From NCBI GenBank assembly GCA_016946835.1, contig JACVTC010000209.1:20001-47500 (forward strand): a DNA stretch of 27,500 nt, given 5' to 3'. Both the position numbers and the translations under genes were made by a program. The notes beneath the pieces were generated by a model. The model worked only from the letters and a program-made list of their open reading frames with translations. It had not been told where the DNA came from and did not search any database. This DNA comes from Neocallimastix lanati (nom. inval.). Its lineage: Eukaryota > Neocallimastigomycota > Neocallimastigomycetes > Neocallimastigales > Neocallimastigaceae. Positions 1 through 10,673 of this stretch are shown here, piece after piece (positions within the stretch are counted from its first letter, which is position 1; every line of letters starts with the position of its first letter).

Positions 1-3000
1 TAACGTTAGTAAGGAATTCCGCAAGCCCCACAAAATATGAAATCGGGAAAGAAGACTCGTTCGAAGGTGATTGAAAAATATTATTAATAAATCGCCTTCT
101 TTCCCCCGAGCCGATCTTTAAGATTTCAAATACTGAATTTCCGCCAAGAAGGAGACACAGCACGTAAAAATTGATATTATCATCAAAATCTTCCTCTTTA
201 TCATCAGGAATGTTCAATGATTTCTCATGAACAATTAGAGAAAAATTAATAAAAATTTCATCAACAAAGGGAATGAAATGTTGCCTAAATTTTTCAAATT
301 TAGGACATAAAAGTATCCAGTGTGTAAAACTAGGTATGCTGTTACTCTCACCACAACAAGGGCAGTATGTTGGGCAATTTTCTGATACTAGATTACTTTT
401 AACATACATTTTTACATCAAATTTGAATCCACATTTAATTCGTCCAATCCAAAAAAATCCAAGAGAAAATTGTGAATATTTAAGTGATAGACGTTGAATA
501 AATTTTTTAAAACCAAATTTAAATTTCTTGTATTTTGTAGATCTGATCGCAGGAGTGCTTGAATAATGAATATTTTCCCAGTAAAACTTCCTTATTTCTC
601 CAGGAAGTTTATTATTGTGCTTGTGTACTGCTAAACTCCGTGCTTTTTTCGTCCATGAATAATGAGAAAGTGTAGGTATATTTTTGACTAAATGAGAAAT
701 AATACAAGAAGAATCTTTCCACTTTTTAAAGCATCGAATCATCGCCTTAGCACAAAAACTAGCTATAGGAGGTATAGAAAGTTCCTTAGACATATTGTAA
801 ATTAAAGTATTGGAGGTTTTATTTTTAAACCCGAAACTCCAATACAAACCTCGATTAAAAGCAGTTTGAGCTTTTTCAGTATTCTTTTTATTTGAACCCA
901 GTAAGGGAGCATAATAAAGAACTGAACTAAGGACAAAAGAAACTAGTATACGAGTTTTAAAGTAGAAAGGAACATTCCTATTGTTTAAAAATCTAAAGAA
1001 AGAGTTAACTGTATAATTAATTTTACTATTCATCTTAGCAATAATAGGTTTTAAATCCAACGATTCATTAAAAGGTATACCAAGATATGTATATTGATTA
1101 GTGCTTGGTATATAGTTCATACCAAGTCTAAATGTAGGATTTTCATAATGTCTTGAAGGTATAAAATTCTTTGGTTTAACAACTAGTGTAACGCATTTAT
1201 TGATTCCAAAGGTCATTTCATTTTTGATACCCCAATCATGAGCGATATTCAAAAGGTTTTTAAGTGAAGATTTTGTAGGAGCTAATAATACAATATCATC
1301 AGCAAATAATCCACCACAACACTTTTTCTTTTCAGTAATCACACCATAACTTTTACATTTATCAAAAATATCATTGATAAATATATTGAATAAAATAGGT
1401 GAGAGAGGACACCCTTGGCGAACACCACGGTGTATTGGAAATTCTTTTGAAAGTTTACCATTAAAGTTTGCACGAGCTTTCGAGGTAAGGTATAGATTAG
1501 AAATGAATTGAAGGCATTTACCACGAATACCAAGATTATTTAGTTTAGTAAGTATATTGTAAATTGGAACTGAATCATAAGCTTTTTTAAGGTCAAGAAA
1601 GGCAAGAAAGGTAAATTTATCCTTAAATTTTCTTCTTTGACAAATTTCACGAATGGATACAAATAAACTAATACATTCTTCTTTATATCTAAAACCAAAC
1701 TGTTCTGGTCTAATTATTCCATTAGAAAAAGCATAGTCCGATATTCTTTTAGTGACAATTTTTGATAGAATTTTTAAACCTACATTGATGAGTGAAATAC
1801 CACGATAATTATTACAATCTGAAAGATCCCCTTTTTTAGGAATAGAAACAATAGAAGCAGAGTTCCATTCATTAGGAAAGTCACCATCCCAAATTTTATT
1901 AAAAAGTAATAACAGACACTTTGCACAATCGGAATAAGTAACCTCTTGATTAGAGTCATCCTGAGAAGAAGTACTACTCTCAGAATTAAAAAATGCTTTA
2001 AAAAATTCTGTAGGTATACCATCAGGACCAGGTGCTTTGTTATTTTTCATTGAAAGAACAGTTGAATGAATTTCTGACATGGAAATAGGTTGATTAATAT
2101 CCCATGATTCCTGAGGAGTAGAAGAATTATTAAGTATTCTTTTCCAATAATTTTCATTAAGACTGTGACCAGTTATATCAGAAGCAAGTTCTTCATAGTG
2201 TTCTGCAAAACGATTGAGTTGATCTTCTTGGGATACTAGAACATTACCTTCTTTATCTTTAATGTATACAGGTGATTGGGAAGGAGAGTAAGAAGGTTTA
2301 GAGATTTTCTTAAGTCCAGACCAACCACGCTGGGTATCATTTTTTAAGAAACATTCGCCGATGGAATGAATCAAATTTTTAAATCTAATAATCCTAAAAT
2401 TTCTTTTAATACTAATGATATAATCAGAAAGAACTCTATATTCTTTTGAGAGATCACAAAATTCTTGAAGATTAGACAAATCATTACTAAGTTTAAAATT
2501 TTTAATCCTTTTATAAAATAAATGTTTTTCATGTGATAATTTCTTAATATAAGCAGGACAATGGAACGCTGAACCCTGTAAATTTGTAGGAACTCTTGCA
2601 TGAATGTCATCGCCAATTTTATTTGCTGTGTCAAGAAGTTTTTTAACCATTGTATTAGAGTCTAGATAATCATTATGTTCAAATTCATCCAGTAAACATG
2701 TGAATTTATTATGAGAGAAGATTGCTTCACGTTTATCCCTACAAATTCGATTAGACCACTTAATTTGTTTATCCCGAGGGGGAGTAACAAAACCATCAGG
2801 AGATATTTTTTTACAAGAAAGAATAAGTGGTAAATGGTCAGAGATGTCATTAAAAGAGTAGTATACAGAAGCAATATTCAGATAATTTCTTAATTTATCG
2901 TTCACTACTATAAAATCAATATAAGAATTCTTTCCACCATTAGACCAAGTAAATTGATGACCAACCATATCCATAACAAACCATTGAGGGGAAATTCTAA

Positions 3001-3706
3001 GAATAAGATCTTTGAGTTGTTGCTTAGTCATGTTGAAATCACCAACAATAGCCGAAGGGTTATTCTGATGGTTCTTGAGCCAATTAGCAAAATCAGTTTC
3101 CGCTTTTTCTCTAGAGTCTTTGTGTTTTTTGCTAGGGATGTAAATGTTCCCTAAAGAACATCTGACACCCCAAAAAGAGAATATATTTACTGAGAGTATA
3201 TATCTATATTCAAAATCATCATTAGTGAATTGGCAGGAGGAGTGCACACCTATATAAAGGCCCCTCATACCAGGGATTTTTTTGTCCGCACGTCTCAGTA
3301 CTGTTTTATAATGATTAAGGAATGGATATGAGTTAGAAAATGAGTTAAGGAATGAACTATTACCGACTTCTTGAAGACAAATACAAATAGGATTAAAGAT
3401 TGAATTAAAATTGGTAAGTCCGTCACGTTTTTCAGAATTCCAACCATTTATGTTCCAGTTAATACAGAGGTTGAAATATTTAGTATTCGAGAAAGGGTTA
3501 GCATACAGGAGGCTTTCAGAGATGGGGATTGAGGGTTCAGAATAATACCTGGTTCTATTATGATTAACATTGCTAAATGTGCGTATCCTTGAAGTAATCT
3601 TCCATTTTATTCTTTTAACAGGTAAGTGCTTAGTAATCAAATAAATAACCTTCAAATAATCCGTATAATTATTATAGTTAACTCTTAGGATGAAGTAGTT
3701 TTCCAT
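1..3706 (-). CDS. LINE endonuclease / reverse transcriptase polyprotein (partial at C-terminus)
   Basis: The protein would nick target DNA and reverse-transcribe the element RNA at the nick. I checked every codon of this frame (lowest base of each codon at positions 2, 5, 8 and so on): it is open from 3898 to the window edge, about 1,299 codons with no stop. The first Met is at 3706. APE endonuclease motifs are NWNINGWNSEKRD (about 3422-3463), ICLQEVG (3362-3388), VGDFNMTKQQL (about 3014-3046), YIDFIVV (2903-2925) and SDHLPL (2825-2842). Reverse transcriptase motifs are KAPGPDGIP (about 2020-2046), DLKKAYDS (1570-1600), GVRQGCPLSP (about 1400-1430) and the catalytic FADD (1295-1306). A C-x3-C-x-CC and H-x4-C zinc motif lies at 305-376. 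No RNase H domain is visible. No stop codon occurs before the left edge, so the C-terminus is missing. Residues upstream of Met3706 also look coding but match no domain I recognise. Confidence 0.88.
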   Translation of the reverse strand, partial: MENYFILRVNYNNYTDYLKVIYLITKHLPVKRIKWKITSRIRTFSNVNHNRTRYYSEPSIPISESLLYANPFSNTKYFNLCINWNINGWNSEKRDGLTNFNSIFNPICICLQEVGNSSFLNSFSNSYPFLNHYKTVLRRADKKIPGMRGLYIGVHSSCQFTNDDFEYRYILSVNIFSFWGVRCSLGNIYIPSKKHKDSREKAETDFANWLKNHQNNPSAIVGDFNMTKQQLKDLILRISPQWFVMDMVGHQFTWSNGGKNSYIDFIVVNDKLRNYLNIASVYYSFNDISDHLPLILSCKKISPDGFVTPPRDKQIKWSNRICRDKREAIFSHNKFTCLLDEFEHNDYLDSNTMVKKLLDTANKIGDDIHARVPTNLQGSAFHCPAYIKKLSHEKHLFYKRIKNFKLSNDLSNLQEFCDLSKEYRVLSDYIISIKRNFRIIRFKNLIHSIGECFLKNDTQRGWSGLKKISKPSYSPSQSPVYIKDKEGNVLVSQEDQLNRFAEHYEELASDITGHSLNENYWKRILNNSSTPQESWDINQPISMSEIHSTVLSMKNNKAPGPDGIPTEFFKAFFNSESSTSSQDDSNQEVTYSDCAKCLLLLFNKIWDGDFPNEWNSASIVSIPKKGDLSDCNNYRGISLINVGLKILSKIVTKRISDYAFSNGIIRPEQFGFRYKEECISLFVSIREICQRRKFKDKFTFLAFLDLKKAYDSVPIYNILTKLNNLGIRGKCLQFISNLYLTSKARANFNGKLSKEFPIHRGVRQGCPLSPILFNIFINDIFDKCKSYGVITEKKKCCGGLFADDIVLLAPTKSSLKNLLNIAHDWGIKNEMTFGINKCVTLVVKPKNFIPSRHYENPTFRLGMNYIPSTNQYTYLGIPFNESLDLKPIIAKMNSKINYTVNSFFRFLNNRNVPFYFKTRILVSFVLSSVLYYAPLLGSNKKNTEKAQTAFNRGLYWSFGFKNKTSNTLIYNMSKELSIPPIASFCAKAMIRCFKKWKDSSCIISHLVKNIPTLSHYSWTKKARSLAVHKHNNKLPGEIRKFYWENIHYSSTPAIRSTKYKKFKFGFKKFIQRLSLKYSQFSLGFFWIGRIKCGFKFDVKMYVKSNLVSENCPTYCPCCGESNSIPSFTHWILLCPKFEKFRQHFIPFVDEIFINFSLIVHEKSLNIPDDKEEDFDDNINFYVLCLLLGGNSVFEILKIGSGERRRFINNIFQSPSNESSFPISYFVGLAEFLTNV

Positions 3707-3880
3707 ATTAATATAGTGTTTTTTAACGATTCCATGAACAACTTCATTACAATTTGATATCTTTTTGCTTAAAAATTCCCATAGTCTACTTTCAGTCCAA
3801 GATTCAAGATCATGAATGAAAATTAAAACAAATTTATCATGGTCAGGACCATAAAGTCGCAGACCTCTTCGTATAGTTGA
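1..3880 (-). mobile_element. Non-LTR (LINE) retrotransposon, 5'-truncated, 3' end outside window
   Basis: The segment is visibly richer in G+C than the flanking spacer and carries one continuous minus-strand frame with an APE-type endonuclease followed by a reverse transcriptase and a C-terminal zinc-knuckle motif. This is the standard domain order of APE-class LINEs; no LTR and no integrase are visible. Composition drops sharply near 3875-3900, where the frame reaches a stop at 3899-3901. Coding-like sequence continues upstream of the first Met up to that boundary, so the copy is probably 5'-truncated, the usual outcome of target-primed reverse transcription. The 3' end, tail and target-site duplication lie off the left edge, so element length and clade cannot be settled here. 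Confidence 0.88.
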
Positions 3881-3985
3881 TATAATAAAATAAAAAACTT
3901 ATCTATATTAATAAAAAGTAAGTGTAATATAAAAATAAAAAAATAAAATTAGTAAAAAATTAAAAAATTAAAAAAGAATAAAAAT

Positions 3986-4640
3986 TTATTGCTGTTGTCT
4001 TCTCTTTCGTGTATATTGTTTGCTAAAACTTGTTTGTTTTTCTTTCTTTTTGTGTTGACTAGTTTTAATTAATGATTTTCAATTATAAATTCCTGTTTTA
4101 TGTAAAAATTTCTGTAAAATAATCATATATAACATAAAATTTAAATGTTAATGAAATAATAGTTGTGAAAAACTATAAAAAGATTCCCATCCGTTAAATA
4201 ATGTCTCAAACACAAGCTTTGGAGTGAATCAATCTCCTACATTTCCGTTTTACAATAGCTACATGAGAGTATAAATAATACTATAGAAAAAAACATATAC
4301 AAAATAATGCTAAAGTAAAAAATACAAAAGATTCATTACAATGATAATATGTAGAAACTACATGATATTATTAATTATACAACTCCAATGTTACTACATA
4401 TCCAGTTTAAGACATTATAGAACGTCAAGTTCACTTTCTACAATCTTCCAGTATTCCAGATTTCTCTCTTCGTACTAGAAGCCACTTTAGAAAGGATAAC
4501 CATTGATTATCATCAGAATCACAGAAAGCTGTAATTAGTACACCTGATATAGGTTATTCCTTTTCCATCAACCCTCCATGGACCTGGAAAAACAGTCCAC
4601 TTCATTGGGCAAGTCTTACAGATATTAATTAAATGAAACT
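3986..4640 (-). pseudogene. Probable decayed coding region, minus strand, family unknown
   Basis: This stretch is more complex and less A/T-monotonous than its surroundings. On the minus strand it gives protein-like fragments in shifting frames: CKTCPMKWTVFPGPW followed by RVDGKGITYIRC (about 4530-4615), then in another frame AFCDSDDNQWLSFLKWLL (about 4465-4525), NGNVGD-stop-FTPKLVFETLF with NGWESFYSFSQ behind it (about 4165-4250), and a basic tail ending QYTRKRRQQQ at a TAA (3986-3988). At least three in-frame stops and two frame changes separate them. The plus strand is also open in places (for example GYSFSINPPWTWKNSPLHWA near 4547-4606), so the strand is a judgement. I do not recognise the family. 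It could instead be a multi-exon gene whose junctions I failed to find. Confidence 0.33.
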
Positions 4641-4792
4641 AGAATGTTTTATACCATTATTTTATTTTTATTTTATTTTTATTTTGTGTTTTTTTTTTGT
4701 TTTGTTTATTTTTTTTATCTTTTTTTTCTTTTTATTACATGTATTTTTTTCAATTATTTAATTAATAAAAATGAAAAAAGTTTGCTGCCGTT

Positions 4793-4840
<48 letters not shown>

Positions 4841-5169
4841 TTATTTTTTTATATATATTAATAATTAATTTTTTTATTTTTATTTTTATTTTATTTTATT
4901 TTATTTTATTTCATTTTATTTTATTTTTATTTTTTTTTTTAGTATAAAGCATAAATATCAATATAGATATTAATACTAGAATTATAAATTATTAATTATC
5001 GTATTAAAAATTATTTATTAATAATAAATATCATATAGGGAAAAAGAATTTTTTTTTTTTTATTGTTTCTTTATAATAAAATACAATTCAATTGAGTATA
5101 TATATTTATATTATATACTTGTATGATATACTGACAAGAGTTATCTAAAAACGAAATTGCTATACCTAC
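4641..5169. other. AT-rich spacer with homopolymers and (TA)n
   Basis: Poly-T with short (TTTTA) units fills 4660-4740 and 4865-4940. A poly-A run followed by an alternating TA tract lies at 4793-4836. Apart from these simple repeats and a stretch at 5010-5045 that resembles 15383-15415, I see no gene. The apparent plus-strand frame at 4644-4868 is only translated poly-T/TA. Confidence 0.7.
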
Positions 5170-5249
5170 CAGGGGGTACCGTTTTCAAATGATTTAGAAT
5201 TGAAACCGATCATACAGAGAATGAATAATAAAGTTAGAAAAGTCATCAT
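5170..5249 (-). CDS. Candidate first exon encoding a secretory signal peptide
   Basis: From ATG at 5249 the minus strand reads MMTFLTLLFILCMIGF, then NSKSFENGTP, and reaches a donor-like CTG|GTAGGT at 5169. A short start, a hydrophobic core of about 12 residues and polar residues after it resemble a cleavable signal peptide. The segment is an island of normal complexity in an AT-rich spacer, which suggests selection or recent origin. The exon ends in phase 2, and I found no acceptor in the 3986-4640 region that continues it in frame, so a link between the two is only suggested by strand and proximity. It may be a relic exon or chance. Confidence 0.25.
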
Positions 5250-6357
5250 ATTTAAGCTTTTTTATTTTATTATTATTATTATTTTTTTTTTTTTTTTTCT
5301 TGGTTTAAAAATTCAAGAACTAAAGAAAGAAAGAAAGAATCACTTTCATTAGTGTCTTAATGTTAACACCTTTACTATATCTTATTCTTGAAGAAAATAT
5401 AGTATATGAAATTTATATTAATAAGTTTAAATTCATATTTTGACATAATAAATTATTCTATATAATAATATTATGGAAATGAAAAAAACAGTTTTATAAA
5501 AAAAAAAAAAAAATAAAAATAAAAAATAAAAATTATAACAAAACAAAATAAAAATAAAAAAATTAAAAAAAAAAAAAAAAAAAAAAAAAGACAGAATAAA
5601 TTAAAATATATATTTAATATTTTTTGTTTTTTTTGTTTTTATTTCATTATTATTATTGTTATTATTTTTTAGTATTAGTATTTCTACTTTTTTTTTTTTT
5701 TTTTTTTTTTTTAATTTTATATAAAAAAGAATGTACATAAAAATTATTTATATATATATATATTTATTTTTTTATTTTTATTTTTTATAATATTCTTTAT
5801 TTTATTTTATTTTATTTTTGCAATTAACTTTAATAGGTTTATAAATATATAGATAATATAAAAATAAAAAAAAAAAATTTTTTTTATTGATATATAAATA
5901 ATAAAATATAAAAATTATTAATTTAAATGATTTATTAAAAACAAAAACAAGATTGTACCTTCGTTCTAAATGAAATAAATAAATAAATAATAGTGATTAA
6001 CTATTAATATTTATTTATTTATTATTTATTAATTATTATTTATTATTTAATTATTTATTATTTATTATTTAATTATTTAATTATTTAATTATTTATTATT
6101 ATTTAATTATTTAATGATTTAATTATTAAATTATTTAATTATTTATTATTTAATTATTTATTATTTAATGATCAATATTATATTATATGTATATGATGAA
6201 AAATAATAAAATGATAATTAATGATGTTTTTTTGTATTTTAAAAATCAAAATAGACCAATAAATAAAAAATTTTTTTAAAGAATTATTAAAAATAAAAAA
6301 AAAAAATAGAAATAAAAATAAAAAGTTAAAAAAATTATAATAATAATAATAATAAAT
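5250..6357. other. AT-rich intergenic spacer, no gene seen
   Basis: The region consists of poly-A and poly-T runs (for example near 5285, 5500, 5565-5589, 5690-5712), short ATT triplet runs and a TTATTTAATT-type repeat from about 6005 to 6172. It lies 3' of the giant minus-strand gene and upstream of the LINE and relic, so it should contain the polyadenylation region of the giant gene. No tRNA, other RNA gene or open frame of credible composition was found. Confidence 0.7.
6005..6172. repeat. Degenerate TTATTTAATTATT minisatellite
   Basis: The stretch is built from repeated TTATTTAATTATT-like units with few interruptions. Its reverse complement closely resembles the array at about 20740-21172, on the other side of the giant gene. 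Both could have arisen by independent slippage in AT-rich DNA. Confidence 0.6.
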
Positions 6358-6410
6358 AAAAAAAAAAAAAAAAAAAAAAAAAGAATTTTTTTTTTTTTTT
6401 TTTTTTTTTT
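6358..6410. repeat. Perfect A25-GAA-T25 inverted repeat at the stop codon of the giant gene
   Basis: On the plus strand 25 A (6358-6382), GAA and 25 T (6386-6410) are adjacent. On the transcribed minus strand the UAA stop at 6411-6409 supplies the first two A of the A tract, so the mRNA reads stop, A tract, UUC, U25. The RNA could fold into a 25 bp A-U hairpin with a 3-nt loop. Homopolymer lengths are prone to sequencing error, so exact arm lengths are uncertain. Confidence 0.75.
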
Positions 6411-9400
6411 AAGATGTTAATGTTATCGTATTGGTGTTATTGCCTGAAGGAGTACCATTCGAATTCATAGGATTGGAAGAGGTAGTGGTATTTGTAGTGG
6501 TGTTGGTTATTATATTGGGGCCATTGATAGAATGAATATTAAGATTAGTGACGGCGGTAGTAATGACACTAGGTGTAGTTACAGTAGAATTTGAATTCTT
6601 TAATGTCATAAAAAGTCCACGAAGAATATCAATATACTTACTATTGTAAGGGAAAAAGTTTAAGAAATGAGAAAACGTAGAAATCCATTTACTATTATTT
6701 ATGGTAATAGATTCTCCAAAAGTTGGATAAAAGAAGATTGCAGTGAAGACAAGAATAGCTAAATGGAAAGATTCATCTCCAGAATGTTCTCGAGTACCAT
6801 AATAAATTAATTGATCCACAATATAATGATATTTGAAATATAGATTAGCAATACTACTACCAGAGTTTACTTCTTTCGTACTACATTTAATTGATTCAAC
6901 ATACCGATTAATTTCTCTCAATAGACGTATAATTCTACATTCCAAAGCTTTGTAGGATGATTTTTGAACTGAAGAGGATTGGAAATCAATAATATTTCCA
7001 AAACTTAATTTCAATACAATCCATACTTTTTCTGTTGGCCTTTTTCGATTATAAATAGTTAAATGTTCCTGTAAGTATTTATCTCTTCTTACGGAATTAA
7101 TATCACGCATAAGCGAATCTATCTTTGGAATAATTCTTAGGTTGCAGAAACCTCCTGCCGGTATGATATAAACAATCATTTGATTATTTGTGGAAGGGTT
7201 GGGATTAGGATTAGGATTGATTGTGGTGGTGGTGGTGGTGGCGGTAGGAGTTGTAGACATGGCAAAATTATTTTTATTAGAATCATTGATACGACTTAAA
7301 TCATGAATAAGATCTTGATTTCCTTCATCGGATGCGGCAGTTTCACGATTTTCCTTTCCTTTTTCGTTGGTGGCATTTGTCATCTCCGATGAAAAAGAAC
7401 TTAATGAATTAATAATAGATGAGGAAGAAGATTTATCATTAATTGAGACAATTTCAACATCAAAATAGATAGAGTCATTCATAACAATTAATTCTAAATC
7501 ATCCCCGAGAACATTATAAACAGTAATAATATTGGTAGAGACTGGTTTTAATGCAATATTCCATGGATCGTCATCATTCTTATTTTGATTTAAGGCTGGT
7601 GAAGAAGTCGCGATCATACCATCAATAAAGGAATATGGATTGGCACCATTTCCTAGCTTACTTGAGTTTATCGGCGAATTATTGGTATTTTTTTTCGATA
7701 TTTTACCCTTAAATACAAATTCTTTAATAGGTATATATATTTGAGGCATACGAATCATCGCTTTCAACGGAATAGTCAGTTGATAATCCTTTACTAAACG
7801 GCAATTAATATAAATTTCAGCTTCCTCCTTCACTGCTACATTCGATTCTTCTAACGTTATATTTTTCTTTGCTGGGGCATCTTCTGGAAGATCAGGTCTG
7901 AAACGAATGTATACACGAACACTACTTAATGGTTGAATCGTTAATACCGAATAGAGTTTTACGGAGGTTCTCGATAACGAGAAAATAATTTCAAAGGAAC
8001 TATTTTGATTCATACTTGATTTTATCGTAAATTCTAAGGGTACATTTTCTCTATTATAGATGACAATACTTCGAGCGGTAGATTCTCGTCCATAGAAAAG
8101 ATTTTCTAATTGGAGACAGGTTCTTTCGGCTTCTACACCATTTACGTAGACATCAAAGACGCGATTACTTCGAACAAGCCCTAAATTATTTTCTTCTAAA
8201 TTTAATGAAGAATTACTTTGGAACATATGAAAGGAAGAAGGCGTTGCAGATGGATTAATAATACGTTGAAGATTATGTTTAGCGACGATTTCAACATGAA
8301 CCTTAATAATTTTAAAGTCTAAAGGATTGTATAGGTTTCTAATGATGATATATGTGGAATAATATCCACGAACGGCAGAATTTATATTAATAGTGATGGT
8401 ATGAGATTCACGACGAACAGCGCCATTACTGTTAACTCCAGAGGCTGGTGCACCAGAAGTAGTTCTTGGAAAATCCAAAATACCTTCATATCTACTTAAA
8501 AATATCCAATTTTTATCTAAATGATCACAGACAGTTGTGATTTTATATGAAACTTGTTCAAACGAAATATTTTCAAGGGTGATCTTCTTACAAATTCTAG
8601 TAGAACCTAAATCTTGTTGACCAAAATTTAAAAGATAGAAACGTTTAACCTCTTTACCGGTAATGGCATCCGTGATTTTTTGACATCCTCTAACCATCAT
8701 ATGAGAATTATACTTACGTACTGATTCATCATCATTCCTATTTAGAAGATTTATATTACCATAAGGATTATTGGATAATGATGTACTAATAGCAGAACGA
8801 TCACCAATGGATTGAACGGAAGAGACTGAAATAATATCAGAAAGCCAAGTATCATCTTCTTCGTCAAGGTTAGTATTGTTAGTATTGGTACCTAGATCAT
8901 CCTCATTAGTATATAAATTAGTATTCACTGAGCTCTTATTATCCATACTATCCTCTATTTCCTCAACCTCTTCATTAATGTTACCGGTAGCAGCCACATT
9001 ATCATTATTGGATTCATTGCCAAGCATTTTCTTTTCATTCATATCTTCAGAGATACTCTTAATCTTTTTATGCTTAAATCCTGATCCTTCCTCAGGTGGC
9101 TGTTGACTAATTTCAATATATTCCTCATCTTCAATATCAATTAAATCATTAGCTTCCTCTGGAACAATAACATTACTACTTTCTTCGATGATTCCAATGT
9201 AAACATTAATAGGGGTTTTCGTTAGGGAATTATCGTCATAAATATGAATCTTGACATCCTCTGAAACCCCTTGAATATTAGAATTGAGCATTTCTACAGT
9301 GATAGGTAATTTACCATTAGGTTCAATGATACCACCCATATTTTCATCAAGAGGGGAAAGTCTTATGATATCTTTTCTTGACATAAGTTCAATAGGATAC

Positions 9401-10578
9401 TCGACTTCAATCCTAAATTTTAGTGGGAAAACTTTAGACAAATTGGTAATAACAAAAGTTTCACGTTGAATATCCATTTTCTTTAATTTCATCACTTTTT
9501 TCTTTATATTTTGAATGGTCGTTGAAACCGCATCTTCATCGCCACTATTCTCATGATCAGAATTTCCACTATCAGAATAAACCAGACTTCCGAATTCAAT
9601 ACGATTATTTGAAATAGAAAAGGTTTGTCCCTCAATTATTTTTCCCTTTAACGGAACTCCTTCGATAATTTGTCGATTATTTGGATCATTTAAGATATCT
9701 TTATTTTGTTCAATGATAGTTTTCAAGTTAAAAATGAGATTCTTATTACTTTCAATATACATATTACTATCATCGATGATAACCTCATCTCTTAATTTTT
9801 CTTTCATGCCCAAAGAGGTTAAATCTGTTTCCGAGAGAGAGGACATTAAAGCGGATTGATATGGGAATGATTTTAAAGTTTGATGAGTAATAATCCATAA
9901 ATTACCAAAGGAAATACCATCCACATTGATAAGATCTTTACATTTTTCATTATCAAGTCTAGAATCTTCACGTGAATAGGCTCGAACTTTAATTTCGATT
10001 GAATTATGAGCAGCAAGGGTTACGGTTCCTACAACAGGAGAATTTGAAAATCGAGAAAGAACTTCAACATTGACATACTTGGATATCTCATGATCTAACA
10101 AAACACCCATTTCAAATTTAACTTCATGATCACTTGAGTTTAAAATAGTAAACCAGTTATCACAAGGTAAAGCTTCTGCATTGTAAGGATGATATAATGG
10201 TGGAAGAAAGAGTTCACCTTTATTCAAACGTTCAAAGTGAAGTTCATATTCTGTTAATTCTGCATCTACTTTAACGGACATTTCATTCTCAGGATTATAT
10301 TTATTAATAACTTTAATATAGAATGTCTTATAACCAACTTCATAATTTTTAATATCATGAGGCTTTATTTTCATTTCAATTGTTTCAGTGCCATACCCTG
10401 GAATAACTAAATTAGTATAATTATAATTATAATTATTATTATTATCGTTATTATCGTTATTATTATTATTATTATTATTATCGTTATTATCGTTATTATT
10501 ATTATTATTATTATTATCGTTATTATCGTTATTATTATTATTATCGTTATTATCGTTATTATTATTATTATTATTATC

Positions 10579-10673
<95 letters not shown>

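Noticed and set aside
3986-4640. Assignment of the relic to a named transposase (MULE or IS1595-like) from CxxC and DDNQW-like wording
   Set aside because: Only short suggestive strings are visible, without a catalytic triad or intact domain, so a family name would be a guess.
4644-4868. Plus-strand 74-codon open frame
   Set aside because: It is translated poly-T and (TA)n, all Phe/Tyr/Ile, with no coding character.
5190-5270. U6 snRNA-like stretch (AATTGAAACCGATCATACAGAGAA) with ACAGAGA box
   Set aside because: The downstream AGC triad, internal stem-loop and 5' stem of U6 are absent, and the region is also readable as a signal-peptide exon on the other strand.
7195-7225. Telomere-like GGATTAGGATTAGG repeat
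   Set aside because: It lies inside the coding exon and encodes an Asn-Pro repeat (NPNPNPNP); only a few units are present.
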